Positions 15,601-27,420 of a DNA stretch of 64,000 bases are shown piece by piece. Both the position numbers and the translations under genes were made by a program. Positions within the stretch are counted from its first letter, which is position 1, and each line of letters begins with the position of its first letter. The notes under the pieces are model-generated. The model made no database searches and was not told the origin of the DNA. It saw only the letters and a list, made by a program, of their open reading frames with translations. The DNA is taken from assembly GCA_022316685.1 (NCBI GenBank), contig JAKJHU010000053.1:2845636-2909635 (forward strand), in the 5' to 3' direction. The DNA comes from Progne subis subis. Taxonomy: Eukaryota; Chordata; Aves; Passeriformes; Hirundinidae.

Positions 15601-18303
15601 GAGAACCTGCTCTGAATGAGTTATGTTTCTTCCCATGAATTTCTTAAAACCAAAGCCAGATTCCCCTTATGCTGGGTGCTGCATGTTTCTGAAAAATCCT
15701 GTCCTCTTTTAAGACTGAACACAGCCACGAGTGGCAGGAAGGAAACAGAGATATTCCCCACTATGAAAGGAGGAAAAAGACACCAAGGGAGCAGTCAGCC
15801 TCTCTGATGCCATACCACATCTCTGGGGACTAAAGCTTTGCTGCATCCACAAGATAAATCCACCTTCTCCCACTGTTCCCACAGCAGCAGAGAACAACTC
15901 CCCAGTTACCAGAGCTGGATGCCAGTAAAGGTCTCCCTTTTCTTCCTTGTGTAAGACATTTCCCTCCCCTTCATTTTATAAATTACCAAAACAGACATTT
16001 AAATGTTCAAGAATAATCTGAACAGAGTATTCATGCCTTGGGCATTTTCATGCTCTACAAGGAGTGAAACAAAAGGGCCTCATTTAATACCTCCCTACAG
16101 CATTCCCTATTCCTGCTCTTCCCTTGTGAATCTCCAAAGGCAAACTCTCAGTGGTTCAAGGCTCCTGAAATACCCCATTCTTCCCTTCTCCCTTTTTAAG
16201 ATAAGCTTCTAAAGCAAATCTTGCTGGCTGACAGGAACAGGTGGCAGGAATCCTTCAAAGGAAAGAAAAATCATTTGTAACTAATAAAAGGAGAGGAAAA
16301 GTCCGATTCCCGTGGTTTTACAGAGCACCCGTGGGAGTCGCTCGGACGGCAGGCACATCCTGCCGCTGCAGGACAGGCAGGATGAACGTCCTCCCTGTCC
16401 CTGCACCCCATGTCTCCTGGGATGCCAAGGAGCAGGGTGGCTCTGCCTGCTTTATGGGGGATTTCAGGAACACTGCATCGGTTCCAGAGCCTGATGGGAC
16501 AGGCTAAGGGATGAGCCTATCTTCTGCCTTGGATTTTGAGATCTAGCTTTAGAAAACCAGCAAAAGCCTCTATCCTTTTCAAATGTATAGAAACCATCCA
16601 ATGTTTGAACAAAATTTTGTGCTAGATCAAAAAGCCAGACCTGCAAAACCCTCCTTGGGGCATTGCTTTTTTTCTTTAGCAAAACCCTTCTACAGTAACT
16701 TTCTGATCTTCAGCCTTGGAGAGAAACATCACAATATTCTGAGGTGAACAATATACCTTAATCTCTTGCCTTAAACTTGACAGGTAAAGAAGTCTGACTT
16801 GGAAAGGACCCCCAGGACATGGTTGGCAAAGGCTGGGCTTGCTGTGTGGCACTTGGAGACAGCAGCTCTCTCCTGGAAAGAACTGCAGCCCCGGGACAGC
16901 AGCTCGCTCCCCACCTCCCCTCTCCAGCCCTGCCATCCGCCTTTCTTCTTCCCTTACTGTCAAAACTGCTGAAGGGAGAGGCGACAAGCTGGAAAGGCAT
17001 GGCCAAGACTCGAGAGTGAGCACTCAAAGCACCCCTGCTGCACTCCAAAGTGCTGTTATGGCTGCTCCCTGTGTGCAGGGAATTAGGATATTGTCTCCAA
17101 TTCAGCTACAAGCAAAGAAGGCAGAGGAACAGATGTGCTTTCTGCAGAGACCTCAGGTACTGCTTCTTTCCTGTATTTGCTGGCAAGCACGAGATACAAA
17201 AACATCCATCACCGGGAACAAATGCTGGAATCCAGGTTTATCTGGATGTGATCTATGGGATACTTCACTATGATGTGGCCAATGCAGTTGTTTGTTCAAG
17301 AGTTAAAAGGAAGGGATATTTCTTCCTATGGAGGAGGATCAGGAAATTAAACCTGGACTTGACTCAGCTCTTCCTCCTTTCTCATATGGGTTTCTCTCCC
17401 CAAAGAGGGGGTAACAGGGGGTTTGAATGCTCTCCAAATGTGATTTCCCTTACCTCTAGAAATTTATAGAGAAAAAGGTCTGAAGTCCTTGCAGTATTCT
17501 ACAGATATGCCGCATTCAGAAGCTCTGGGATTCTCCCCTTATCTTTTGTTCTTCATACCAAATTTGCCTGTTCACAGCCTGAAGTTATGCCCACCCCACC
17601 CCACGCACTGCACATACGCTTGGTGAAACTCCATCACTGACCAGCTTTTCAGCAGCCAGCCCCACAGCAGTGCCAAAAAGTCTATTTAGTTTGTAAGACT
17701 ACAAAACGCAACACACTCCTTTACACAGCCTGGAACAGCACTGCAGTATTTACATCCCTTCCAAAGAACCACAGAAACATTTATCACTGTATGGTCACGC
17801 TCTACTTGTCACACACCAGCACTGGCATCCTGGAGAGGACTGTATTACAAACAAGCGCCCACCTCAAGTACCTTTGGGGTATTCAGCATGTTGTGGCTGC
17901 GCTGAATTGGTTTCTGACCAGAAAAGACAACACTTTCTTCAATCACCCTGTTGAAATGTTTTCCTTATGGGCAAACTTCAGAAATATCCACCGGCCGATA
18001 CTGAGGTTGGTTTTTCTAAGAGCTAAGGATCGTAAAGTAGCCACGTGTTTAAACAAGAGGTCATTATCCACCAGCTCCAGGGTTCAGTGCAAGCTTCTAA
18101 GCAAGGAGCAATTTGAAAATAGAGCTGTTAAAGCACTAACAGTAATTTAGTGTAATTTAAGTTTCTCTTTTACTGATTTTTCTGGCTAAGATTCATAGTG
18201 CTATCAAATTAGCATCTGGTTATCTTGTCGAGGGGAGTAAAGTCAATAGTCTAACAAGCCCATTTTCCTTCTCTTTACTGCTGCAATTGTGTGACTTCAT
18301 CGA
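3648..18303 (-). other. Long FBRSL1 intron, first part: mostly unremarkable single-copy sequence
   Basis: No exon, RNA gene or clear mobile element was recognised here. The stretch lies upstream (in gene orientation) of the exon at 3251-3647, so it is inferred to be intron. It holds an AT-rich block near 8400-8650, the tandem duplication at 14958-15006, and reading frames of up to 184 codons (6248-6802, minus strand) without recognisable domains. I searched by eye for AUTS2-like upstream exon peptides (for example ASDASSEKLFNT) and did not find them. Confidence 0.55.
14958..15006. repeat. Tandem duplication, two copies of about 25 bp
   Basis: CTGGTTTTGGTTTTGAGGAC at 14958 is repeated 25 bp later as CTGGTTTTGTTTTTGAGGAC at 14983, differing by one base over this length. 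This is a simple two-copy duplication rich in G and T. Confidence 0.9.
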
Positions 18304-18327
18304 TACTAAGACCTGAAGGTCTTAGTA
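18304..18327. repeat. Perfect 11-bp inverted repeat with a 2-base spacer
   Basis: The arm TACTAAGACCT (18304-18314) is followed by the spacer GA and the exact reverse complement AGGTCTTAGTA (18317-18327). The inner parts GACCT and AGGTC sit as an everted pair. This resembles nuclear-receptor half-sites, but the sixth base of the half-site (AGGTCA) is T here. Confidence 0.9.
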
Positions 18328-19523
18328 AAGGACACGAGGGCAATGCCCTATGGCAGATGCCAAGCTCCTGTTCTGTGTGTCACACAGGACAGTCCAACAT
18401 ATGAGATTTCAGACATAGCAATCAGAAGAAACTATTTCTACTCAGCCATAATATCAAAGGTTTAACATTAAACTGATTAATTACCATCCAGTTATAGGAA
18501 GCTAGATCTTTCAAAGCAGCTCACCTGCGCCAAAACCTGGAAGCATTTCAGGACCAACAACAGTAGCATACAAAGGAAATAATATGCTCCTCCTCACTCT
18601 TTGCAGAGAAATCTGCTTTACCCAGTACCAACCTCCTCAGTCTCTCCAGCTTCATCTACCCAGTGTGGTAAGAAGAGAAGCTCCTCCACACCCTTCCTTC
18701 CTCTCCCTCTCCTCCACCTCTGGACAGCACATAATTTTCAGCACTAGTTTGTGCTGCCCTCAGCGTTCCACATCACCAGACTGGTCAAACCCACAGATGG
18801 AAGGAAAGATGCCTTTCCAAGCCCACCTCTGGAAAGACGCAGATGTGGTAGGAAAAGCCCTGCAAGCTCCCCTTGTTCCCTTTGAAACCCGAGGAGAACA
18901 GATGAGCAGCACATTTGAAATTAATTACAGCAAAACCTACTGCATTGTTCTCTCCTCCCCTTCCTTTTCCCCCGACCCCCTCATCGCAGAGCTTTCACTG
19001 GAACCTCTGTGGCGTGTATATTTTCCTAGAGTTGCCAGGGCCAAAATGGTACAGCTGAGACATTCACAGAAGTCAAAGAAAGTGCAGGCCCAAGTCAGTG
19101 CACAGGGGTACAATAGTTCCTTAAGAGCGAGCGTCTCCCCCGCTGCCCCCCCTCTCCTCCCAAACCTTCCGTCTCTAATGAACCTTTGGTGTCTGTCCAC
19201 AAAAAACAAACATCAATCAGGCAACAGGCTGTTCCTTTTCCCCTGTTGCTAGTCTGAAATAACAGGCATCCCCCGCTGGGCTGGGAACGCCACTTCCCTC
19301 TCCAGCACACATACGGGATAATAAGGGGGAGGCGAAGGAGGGAGGAAAACCCGCTCCGAGGTGCCAGAATACACAGCGAGACGTGCCTTTCAGAGCCAGA
19401 GAAAACTTGGGAACACAACAGCTTTTGATTCCTCCTGCCCCACTGGGTACGTTAATTATTTAATAGTTGGCTGGTGAATTGGTGGTGGTGGTAGGAACAG
19501 GGTGGAAGGGAAATCAGGCTTTT

Positions 19524-19546
19524 CCCCCCCGCCCCCAGTCCCCTCC
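19524..19546 (-). other. G-quadruplex-prone tract on the minus strand
   Basis: The plus strand has C runs of 7 (19524-19530), 5 (19532-19536), 4 (19540-19543) and 2 bases. On the minus strand these give G runs with loops of 1-3 bases, and the 7-base run can supply two of the four runs needed. The tract lies in the transcribed (RNA-like) orientation of FBRSL1, about 20 bp from an alternating CA/GT repeat. Confidence 0.6.
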
Positions 19547-19561
19547 TTGTGCTGGCAGAAT

Positions 19562-19605
19562 TGTGCGCACACACACACACGTGTGTGTGTGTGTGTGTGT
19601 GTGTG
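19562..19605. repeat. CA/GT microsatellite, self-complementary and Z-DNA-prone
   Basis: A run of CA units (to 19580) meets a run of GT units (19581-19605). The whole 44-base block alternates pyrimidine and purine without a break, and its two halves are mutually complementary. It can therefore adopt both Z-form and hairpin structures. Confidence 0.95.
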
Positions 19606-22600
19606 AGGCTTTGGGCACACCTGGCAGCCTCCTCTGCACCCTGTCCTCTCTCCCCACCCACACAAGACCCTCCTTGTTGGCCTGTGACCACAGTGGCCAC
19701 AGACAGCATGGGACAGCATCTGGATCAAATGATGCTCGGGGCAAAGAAACCCTGTCTGCTCTCCCTTTGGAGGCAGATATTTTTCGCGTATTATGCTTGG
19801 GGGAAGGGCACTTCAAAGTTTATATTGGATTTCGACAGAGTTGGAAATGGAGCTGCAAATCAAACAGAGATCAGCTTATGATTTGCAACCAGGGCTTTCT
19901 AGGTGCCTGAAGCAACACTTTGGAAGGAGCGTAGGGAAAAGGAGAATGTAACTACATCTCATTTGGATGGAGAGGATTCACAGATGTTAGGAATATTTTT
20001 GATCAACAGCTTTCCTGGCACCGATTGTGGTGGAATCCACAACCTTGACGGCTAGCTGAGTAAGAAAGTGCTGGCAAGCTCCTGACTGCATGCAGGCAAT
20101 TTGCAATGCTGCCAGTCAATATTTCAGTGAAAACAAAATTGCAGGGATCATATTAAAAGAGAGGAAAACAGAAAATAAACCAAAACAAAATCCAGCCCTT
20201 CCTTTTAAGAGAAACTCTGATACAAACTGATGGGAAAGTCCCTTCCAAATCAAAATGCAGGCTTTGTTTGTTTAAAATTAACACGCTGTGATGGGAGCCC
20301 TGCCGTGAGCGCGCAAAGGCAAGTCTGCCAGCAGCAACAGAAGCAGACACAGCAAGAAGTGGCTTTACACGGGGACACCTGGGTGGCATGTTTAGTACAG
20401 GCCTGCAGGAAATGATGCAGAAAGAGGTTTATAGTTGTGTCCATTTGGTGGAGGAAATGTATGCAGCAGGCAGGGGTCGGAGCCAAAAACCTAGGCACAG
20501 TTCTCTTCAATTTTTGGGAGGAGAGACTTGATGAGAGAAAAGGAGAGAGCTTCTCTGGCAGTGTTTTCAAACTCTGGCTCTTCATGTAGCCATGCTGGCC
20601 TGTTAGTGTGAAGCAATGGTATTAACTGTGAGAGATTGCAAGTAGTGTAGCCTGGGCAGTATCTCTCACTGGACCAGCCTTGAGATGACTAACATGAGCT
20701 CTTGGGGGCATCTAAACTCCTGGTACAGCTCACAGAGCCATCTGGAGGATCTTCAGAGGTCTCTGAATTACTCTCACCTGCGTGGTTGGCAAAAGGGTGC
20801 TCTGCTGCTCACAACCACTCAGTCAGGTCCTTTTCTGTCCTGTCCTGGACTAAGCTTGGCTGACTGCTGCCAGTCAGTGGGGAGTCCCCAGATGTCTGCT
20901 GAAGGCAGCTTTACAGCACATACTGCTAGAATGACATAAAGAGCCCAGAGATTGGCCTGTACCACAAAAATATTTCAGGCCAAAAGGTACATCATGCTCA
21001 GAGAACATTTCTGTTGATACAATGAAAGGCATAAAATAATCTGCTCCACTTTGCTTACTAAATTGATCAGTATAGAATGCAATGAATATATACTAGTTGT
21101 TAGTTGTGTGTTTCTAGCTCAGCTTCCAAGACTGGTTCAATAACAAAAATAATGACATGTTCGCTATTGTAAAAACATTCAATGCTCACACTGTAAATTT
21201 CCCCCTCCAGCCATTAGGCCTGTATTAAATCAGGTTGTCTCTGCAGAGCTTGCACTGTGAATACCTCTCCTGTGCCCAGAGAAGGCCAGCCATGTATGAA
21301 AGCAAGTGGCTGGGGACAGCTCAGCTGTTTGGAAGCCAAATCACATAATACTGAGAAACATTAAAATGTTAGCTGCTTCATCAACAAGGCTGGCCCTTTT
21401 CTGTCATCCTGTTTTGCACAGAGCTTCCAAGGGAGCAGGCTCTGGCTTTGTAAACTCTGATGTGAGCTTTGGTGATGCTGCCTGGTCCTGCACTTCCCGA
21501 GATGTCCCAAGGATGAGGACTCATGTGACAGGACTCTTCTTCCACAGGTTTCACAGCATGGGACACAGAGTGCTCAGAAAGATCTCCCCCAAAACTGGAT
21601 TGTCAATAAATATGGAAATACAGAACAAACTTAGCAGACACCACCAGCAGATGCAGGTTCATAGATGTCTGCATATTACCGAGCCTCACTCCAGCTGAGA
21701 CTTAAATAACCTCCTTTATGCACAATGGGAGAGGGAGCGGAATTGAAGGAAATGCAATTACACAATTTTATTTCCCTCCTAGCCCATTTGCTGTGCATCA
21801 GGTGGCTCTGCACTCACACGTGAAAGGTGCTTGTGAGCACTGGGTGAAGCACAAAGCCAGCTTGATGCTCTGCTTTCACTGGGAGGAAGTTTCTGTGTGC
21901 TTTTCTGGATGCGGTGCAAAAAGCACAGTGGACGCATTATTTTGAAAGCACCACGAATGTCTGAGACACAGGGACTTCCAGGCTTCGCTGCGTCTTTTTC
22001 AAGGCTGCAACCTCTTTTGAACGTGATGGTGCTCAGAAGCAGATGCCAGAGTCTAACACCACACCAAGATTTATCTGTATAGATGCATCTGCAAATCTTC
22101 TTCCTCACTTTTTAATACAAACAAACTTCCACTTTCTAAAATCTCCAGCCTAACTCCAGCAGGGTTGACTGGAAAAGCACCTACCACCCCAGAGTGCTTG
22201 ATGAGGTACTTGGGCATAGTCAGGCTCTCCCACCTTCGCCACTCATCTTGCTGACACTTTTTAAGAATATATCTCCAACAGGGCAAAACGTTAATGTCCA
22301 CTTCATTGGAGAGAGATCTGGAATTCTGACTACTCCCTTATGGATAAGCCTTTAAGAATTTATTAGTGATGAAACCAGTATGTTTCTTCAGAAACTTAAT
22401 AGGGTTCCATAAAATTACTTCAATAACTTTAAAAATTTAATGGTGAACAAGAACCTTTCCACAGGCTTTTTGAACTGTCCGACAGAATCCCAGAGAGGGG
22501 ATATAATTCTGCAATAAATTTTGCAGGATGGTTAAAAAAATATAAAAAGATTTTAATTTCCTATTGCCTCCTGCAAGTCTTTGCCATCAATTTAAAGCAA

Positions 22601-22757
22601 CTAAATGAACTAAAAGCACTGTAGTCACTTTTCTGTCCCAGCGATTTACAAGAAAATATTTACTGTTTGGGGAAAAAACCCAACAAACTAGAACAAGTAT
22701 CCTTTTCAGAAACACAGACATGCTAACACAAACACTCTGCCAAGTCCTGCTCTTATA

Positions 22758-22815
22758 CACTGGTGTAAACCCAAATAAATACAGGGAAGTCAATGGAGTC
22801 AGTATGGCTTTACCT
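22758..22815. repeat. Probable old amniote interspersed repeat (GAAGTCAATGGAGT signature)
   Basis: CACTGGTGTAAA (22758-22769) followed by GAAGTCAATGGAGTCAGTAT (22786-22805) resembles an ancient repeat seen repeatedly in bird, turtle and crocodile DNA. I recognise the pattern but cannot name the family. The fragment is short and diverged. Confidence 0.4.
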
Positions 22816-25800
22816 GGCTGAACCGAGGCCGGGAGCCGGGGCCGAGTGCCCGGAGCAGCAGAGATGGAAGGAAAGCCTCATGCTGTGAGTCCCCAGGCAG
22901 CTCGGCAGCAACATTAACAGGCTCCACGGGGCATGTGTTCAGCCCTTGTTAGCAGGAAGGATGGCCAGCGAAGCACGGAGGTGAGGGAAGCAGCGAGCAC
23001 GGCTCACACGGTTATTCAAGAAGAAAACGGCAGCAACCCCATGGCTGAAAGCAAACCCCGAACACGGCCTCCCTCCTCCCCTCCCACAGGATAGGAACAG
23101 AGAGCTCCATCCCTCACAGCACTGATTTCAAATGAAGGTAATACAGAAAAAACGAGCCCAAACCAGAAACAGCACAAACCGCTCCAGGCTGATCAGGACA
23201 GCAGGGTCCTGTCATCAGCCCCAGCCCTGCCCCGGGAGGAAGGCCTCGGTCTCCAGAGGGGCACTGAGAGGAGCAGAAGCAGCAGCGACATGCTGACAGC
23301 ATCCTCTGCTCCTGAAGTCTCTTGCTGGGCCTTACAGACCTCGCCAGCATCACACACAAAGGAGTAGCCAGATCCATTTGCAATTAAACAGCAGGCCCTG
23401 GTCTCATTGATCACTCCCACTGACTGCCCAGAAGGAAACACCAGCTGACCCGGGGTCAGACCCAGCTCCCCCCCGCACCAGCACTGCCTGGTCAAATCCC
23501 TCGTGGATGGCCATGCCGCCCTGCTCTGTGCCGGTGAGCTGCACTGCGAGGGGCTGCCGTGTCTGCAGCAGTCCCTAATGGGCCATTGCAGAGCCGGGGT
23601 ACAGCTGCTCACGGGTGCCCTGTCAAACTGCCCAGAGCTCAGCGTGCACAGCAGCTGGAAAGGGGCACTGGAGTGCTGGGAAAACAGCACAGCCTGGGCT
23701 GAGCAGAGCCTCAGGCTGCGGGGCTGGAGAGAACAAGGACTCTCCTTGGCAAGGAGCAAGGCTGATTTAAATCCCAGGGATGTGGTGGGCACAGCTCAGA
23801 CCAGACGCTTCCCCTCATCCTGCCCTGCTCATCCATCGGAAGAGGGAATCAGGTTTATACCCAGCGTTTAATTTTGTCAGAAACTGAAGCTTTGCAAAAT
23901 CCTCCATGAATAAAACATGTCTCTGAGGTATTTTAAAAGCAGAATTGAGAAGACCCAGCAATTTTGTGGGGGGGTGCAACTGCTGCTCTTAACATCACCA
24001 CCCTACAGCATCATTCTGTGCTGAGATGCAACCAGGGACTGCAGCTGGAGACAGCACTGAGACTTTACCCATTGGCTTTTGCTACTCGAGAAAAAAGAAA
24101 AACAAATTATAAACAAGGAGTAAGAAGATGGTATCTTTCAAACGTCCTTTAAAAGCCTAGGCAAAGTAAATTACTACATGCACTTGGAAGGAATTTCTAC
24201 TTTTTTCTTCTGATTTACAGTTTGATGGTCCTTTTATCTACTTTTACATGAACTGAGAAAAGCTAGAATGTGCCTACTCAATCAATATGAGTTTGTGCTG
24301 GCCCGTTCAGGATATATAATATTTTGCTTTTGTAGTTTATTTTAAATAAAAAATGTAATTAAAGAAAATAAACCACCCACTTCATAACATTTATACAACG
24401 AAGACTTTATTTATTTTATTTACGTTTTGGTGGGCAAGGCACAGCATGCTGTTAGCTTTCTGTGATATTTAACAAAGCCACATTTGAAATTTAAAATCTT
24501 TAAGGAAATGAACAAATTTTGTGGAGGAAGGGCAGTTGAGCAAAGAGACTTCTTACATTACCCTAGATAATTGTGCATATATATGTTTCTGTGAGTCTCT
24601 CTCTACTCCAAAAACATATCCATGACTTGGAAGCTTTAAATCAAAAAGCAATTTCAGTCTGTAATTCTCAAATAAATAATTAAACACATTTTATCTCCAA
24701 CAGTATTGCTTCTATTCATTCTAATCCCACTGACAGGAATGCAGCAACATATCCCACATCCTTAAACTAACAAAACAAAACACAAGATACCAACCAGAAG
24801 GCCTGGAAATGTTTATAATTCAACTTTTCAACTCTCCTGGCTGCAGCCTGAAGCTACAAAGAAAGCTCTATGCTGGCTCAGAGGAAGGGGAGAAGCCCGG
24901 AGATGGCTGTACAAACCATCTGGCCACCGGTGCAAGCAAACCCTGCTGGCCTGCACGAGGCACCTCTCACTCTGGGAGGCACACAACACTCAGTTTGTGT
25001 CAAAGTTAATAAATTATCCACTTTTGCAGACTGAGTTTTACCAAGCTAACCGGACAGTGTGGTTACAGTGAATGGTCTCTTGCTTGTCCATCATAATTTC
25101 ACAGACAGCTGCTGCAGATAGGGATGGCTGCAGCCTGGACTAATAAATACATATGAAATAGCTAACAGGGGAGACAAAGAGTGCATTCCTGTTCCCAAAG
25201 AGAAGGCTGAAATTTCCAGAGCCTAGCCTGCAAAATCAGAAAACTACAATACTAAAAGACTGCACTTACTGCACTATTTCTTGTGCTTAGTTTTGGTTTG
25301 AAATGTGGGTAACTGGTTTAGGTGACTTGGGTGATCATCTTGGTTACCCATGCTTTTTGAAAATCAAAGTCCTTCTCAGACCACTCTATAATTATTTCTA
25401 TACATATACAAGAAAGCTAATTTACTCATCCTGGTAGTGGCAAAATAAGATAGAACTTTTCAAAAAGAGGATGCTGGGATGGGCTCACACACTGGATTTA
25501 TCATTAAACTCGGTATCCAGTATTGCCAACCCCAGAAGCGTTTACAAATCACAAACTATCTTTAAAACAAGGTTGAAACCAAAGTATTTCGGCTTCTTTA
25601 TGACTGCCTGCTGGCTCTGAAGCACGAAGAATCAAAGGTTTGAGGCTATTCGCTGTAGTCAGGAAGACTAAAGTCGTGCCTAAATAATGAAATTAAATCT
25701 TCGGTTTTGGTACAATCCTCTGAGGGCCTGGGTTTCATGAAAAACACAGAGTCTTGTAAGCTTGTCATAAAATCACCAGAAATGCAGCACAGGAGCAGAG

Positions 25801-26686
25801 AAGCTGCAGAGCATCCTGAGCACTGTATAAATCATAGCAATATGGTTGCTATCTAAATAAATGCATTACTTATTTCATTTATTATTACAGATGCTGCTGT
25901 GGAAATTTTTGCATGCCTGTAATCACGGTGGACTCTTGTGCAAAGGTTCTGTAAATTATCATCCCCCTCAAGCTCCCTGAATGCACAGGTAATCAAGCAC
26001 AAGATGGTGACCTCATCAAAATGTAACCAGAACATGGGGATAAAACTGAGATCAAGAGACAGGATGCAGTTCAGATCTCACTGTGGACCCCACACAAGAA
26101 AACTGAGAAAATTTATGACATCTCCTCTGACCTCCATTCATGTAAAACACAGCTAACTGCTGGACCAGGTATGGTGAGCCTTGTTTGCTCTGTCTGTGCA
26201 GACCTTCCAGTGATGGAAAATTCCCTCTCCCGGCACAGTAAAGCCCTGAGGGGAGAGGTGGACTTGATTACAGGAGATGCAGTCCCAGCCCAGACAGGGA
26301 GTCTCTGACCCTGAAAACTGGAGAGAGAGCACCAGGGGACAGGACCAAGGCATGCAGGCAGCATGGCAAGCCCGGGAGACACTGAGCTCCTGATTCCCCT
26401 GTCAGGGCTGAGCATCCTTTGAGCTGTGCTGCTGCTGCAAACCTGTGCCAAGCACTGTATTCTGAGCTCAGCTGCGTTCAGGTTGTTTTCTGCTTCACCG
26501 GGCACTCACAGGTTCCTCCTGGAGAGCTGACTTGCTGCTCACCCATCCAGTCCCTGCCCCTCCTCTGCCCTTTCAACCCATCTCACAGTAATAACCATCA
26601 GTTTTTAACAGCATGTCCTACACTGGAGGTTTTGTAGTTCCAGCTTTTAAAATGATTTAGTGTGACAGTTTAGTGCTGAATTAAAG

Positions 26687-26751
26687 AAAAAAAAAAAAAA
26701 AAAAAAAAAGAATAAGAAAAAGGAAGAGAAGAAGCAGAGAGAAAAAGGAGA
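26687..26751. repeat. A run (23 bases) with a purine-rich tail
   Basis: Twenty-three consecutive A bases (26687-26709) are followed by a G/A-rich stretch to about 26751. I see no polyadenylation signal and no flanking direct repeat, so it is read as simple sequence rather than a retroposon tail. Confidence 0.85.
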
Positions 26752-27189
26752 CAGTCCCCTTAAGGCAACAACATTATGGAGCAGTGATCTCAGAGGAACA
26801 AGGGTTCTTCTCTGGTTCAGATGTGCTTGTCAGAGCTCAGTGTCGTCTCCGAACAAGAAATCTCTCTTGCTGGCCCAAGGCACAGTTTTGTGGTCAAGAG
26901 GACAGAAAATAAAGGGAGGGAACTTCAAAGAAGCATAAGCTGCATTAGCCCGCTGGGGCGGGTGGCTGCGGCACATCCCATGGCTGACAATTATGACCTG
27001 CATGCCGAGAAAGCTTGCCTCCCTCTTGTCAGAGGGATAAGACACAGGCTGTGAGCTTTAGAGCTTTGAGGATGTGTACAGTTCATGATGAAAGATAGCA
27101 CTTCAAAGCCCTCTGCCTAGAAACCCAGGGAGAAGTAAGAGCGGAGGGTAAGCAATCTTTTTTCCTGGGGGGCTGCATATGTGGGGGAA

Positions 27190-27340
27190 GGATAAGACTT
27201 ACTTTCACTGTCATTTATTATTGCCATGAAAATGAAGCCTCGCACTGTTTATGGAATCTCTCATTAAAAGGATCTCTTGATAAATCGCTTGACAAACATT
27301 CATTAATTAAGTCTCTGAGCGCACTTGGCTGACAAGCATT
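27190..27340. promoter_or_regulatory. Candidate conserved regulatory element, AT-rich with homeodomain-type cores
   Basis: The block contains CATTTATTATTG, CTCATTAAAAGG, GATAAATCG and CATTAATTAA (27301-27310), with no reading frame or repeat. Clusters of ATTA/TAAT cores in single-copy intronic DNA of AUTS2-family genes often mark developmental enhancers. Conservation was not measured, so this is inference. It abuts a MIR-like remnant. Confidence 0.3.
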
Positions 27341-27420
27341 AGTCTTCATTTTGCAGGAGGGGGAAATTGAGGCATGGAGCTCAGCGAGCCCCCAACAGCC
27401 AGAGCAGGGCTGGGTCCTGG
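27341..27420 (-). mobile_element. MIR-like SINE core remnant
   Basis: CATTTTGCAGGAGGGGGAAA followed by TTGAGGCATGGAGCTC, and then AGAGCAGGGCTGGGT, follows the reverse-oriented MIR consensus (CATTTTACAGATGAGGAAAC, then TGAGGCACAGAGAG, then AGAGCCGGGATT). The element is old and 5'- and 3'-truncated. The match is by eye. Confidence 0.6.

Larger units (their letters stand above)
18328..27189 (-). other. Long FBRSL1 intron, second part
   Basis: No exon was recognised here. Contents are the pyrimidine-rich 222-codon open frame at 18584-19252, the C-run and CA/GT tract at 19.5 kb, a fragment of an old amniote repeat near 22.8 kb, a GC-rich stretch (about 22.8-23.8 kb) with open frames on both strands, an AT-rich stretch (about 24.3-24.7 kb), and an A run with a purine-rich tail at 26687-26751. 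No protein domain is recognisable in any of these frames. Confidence 0.5.
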
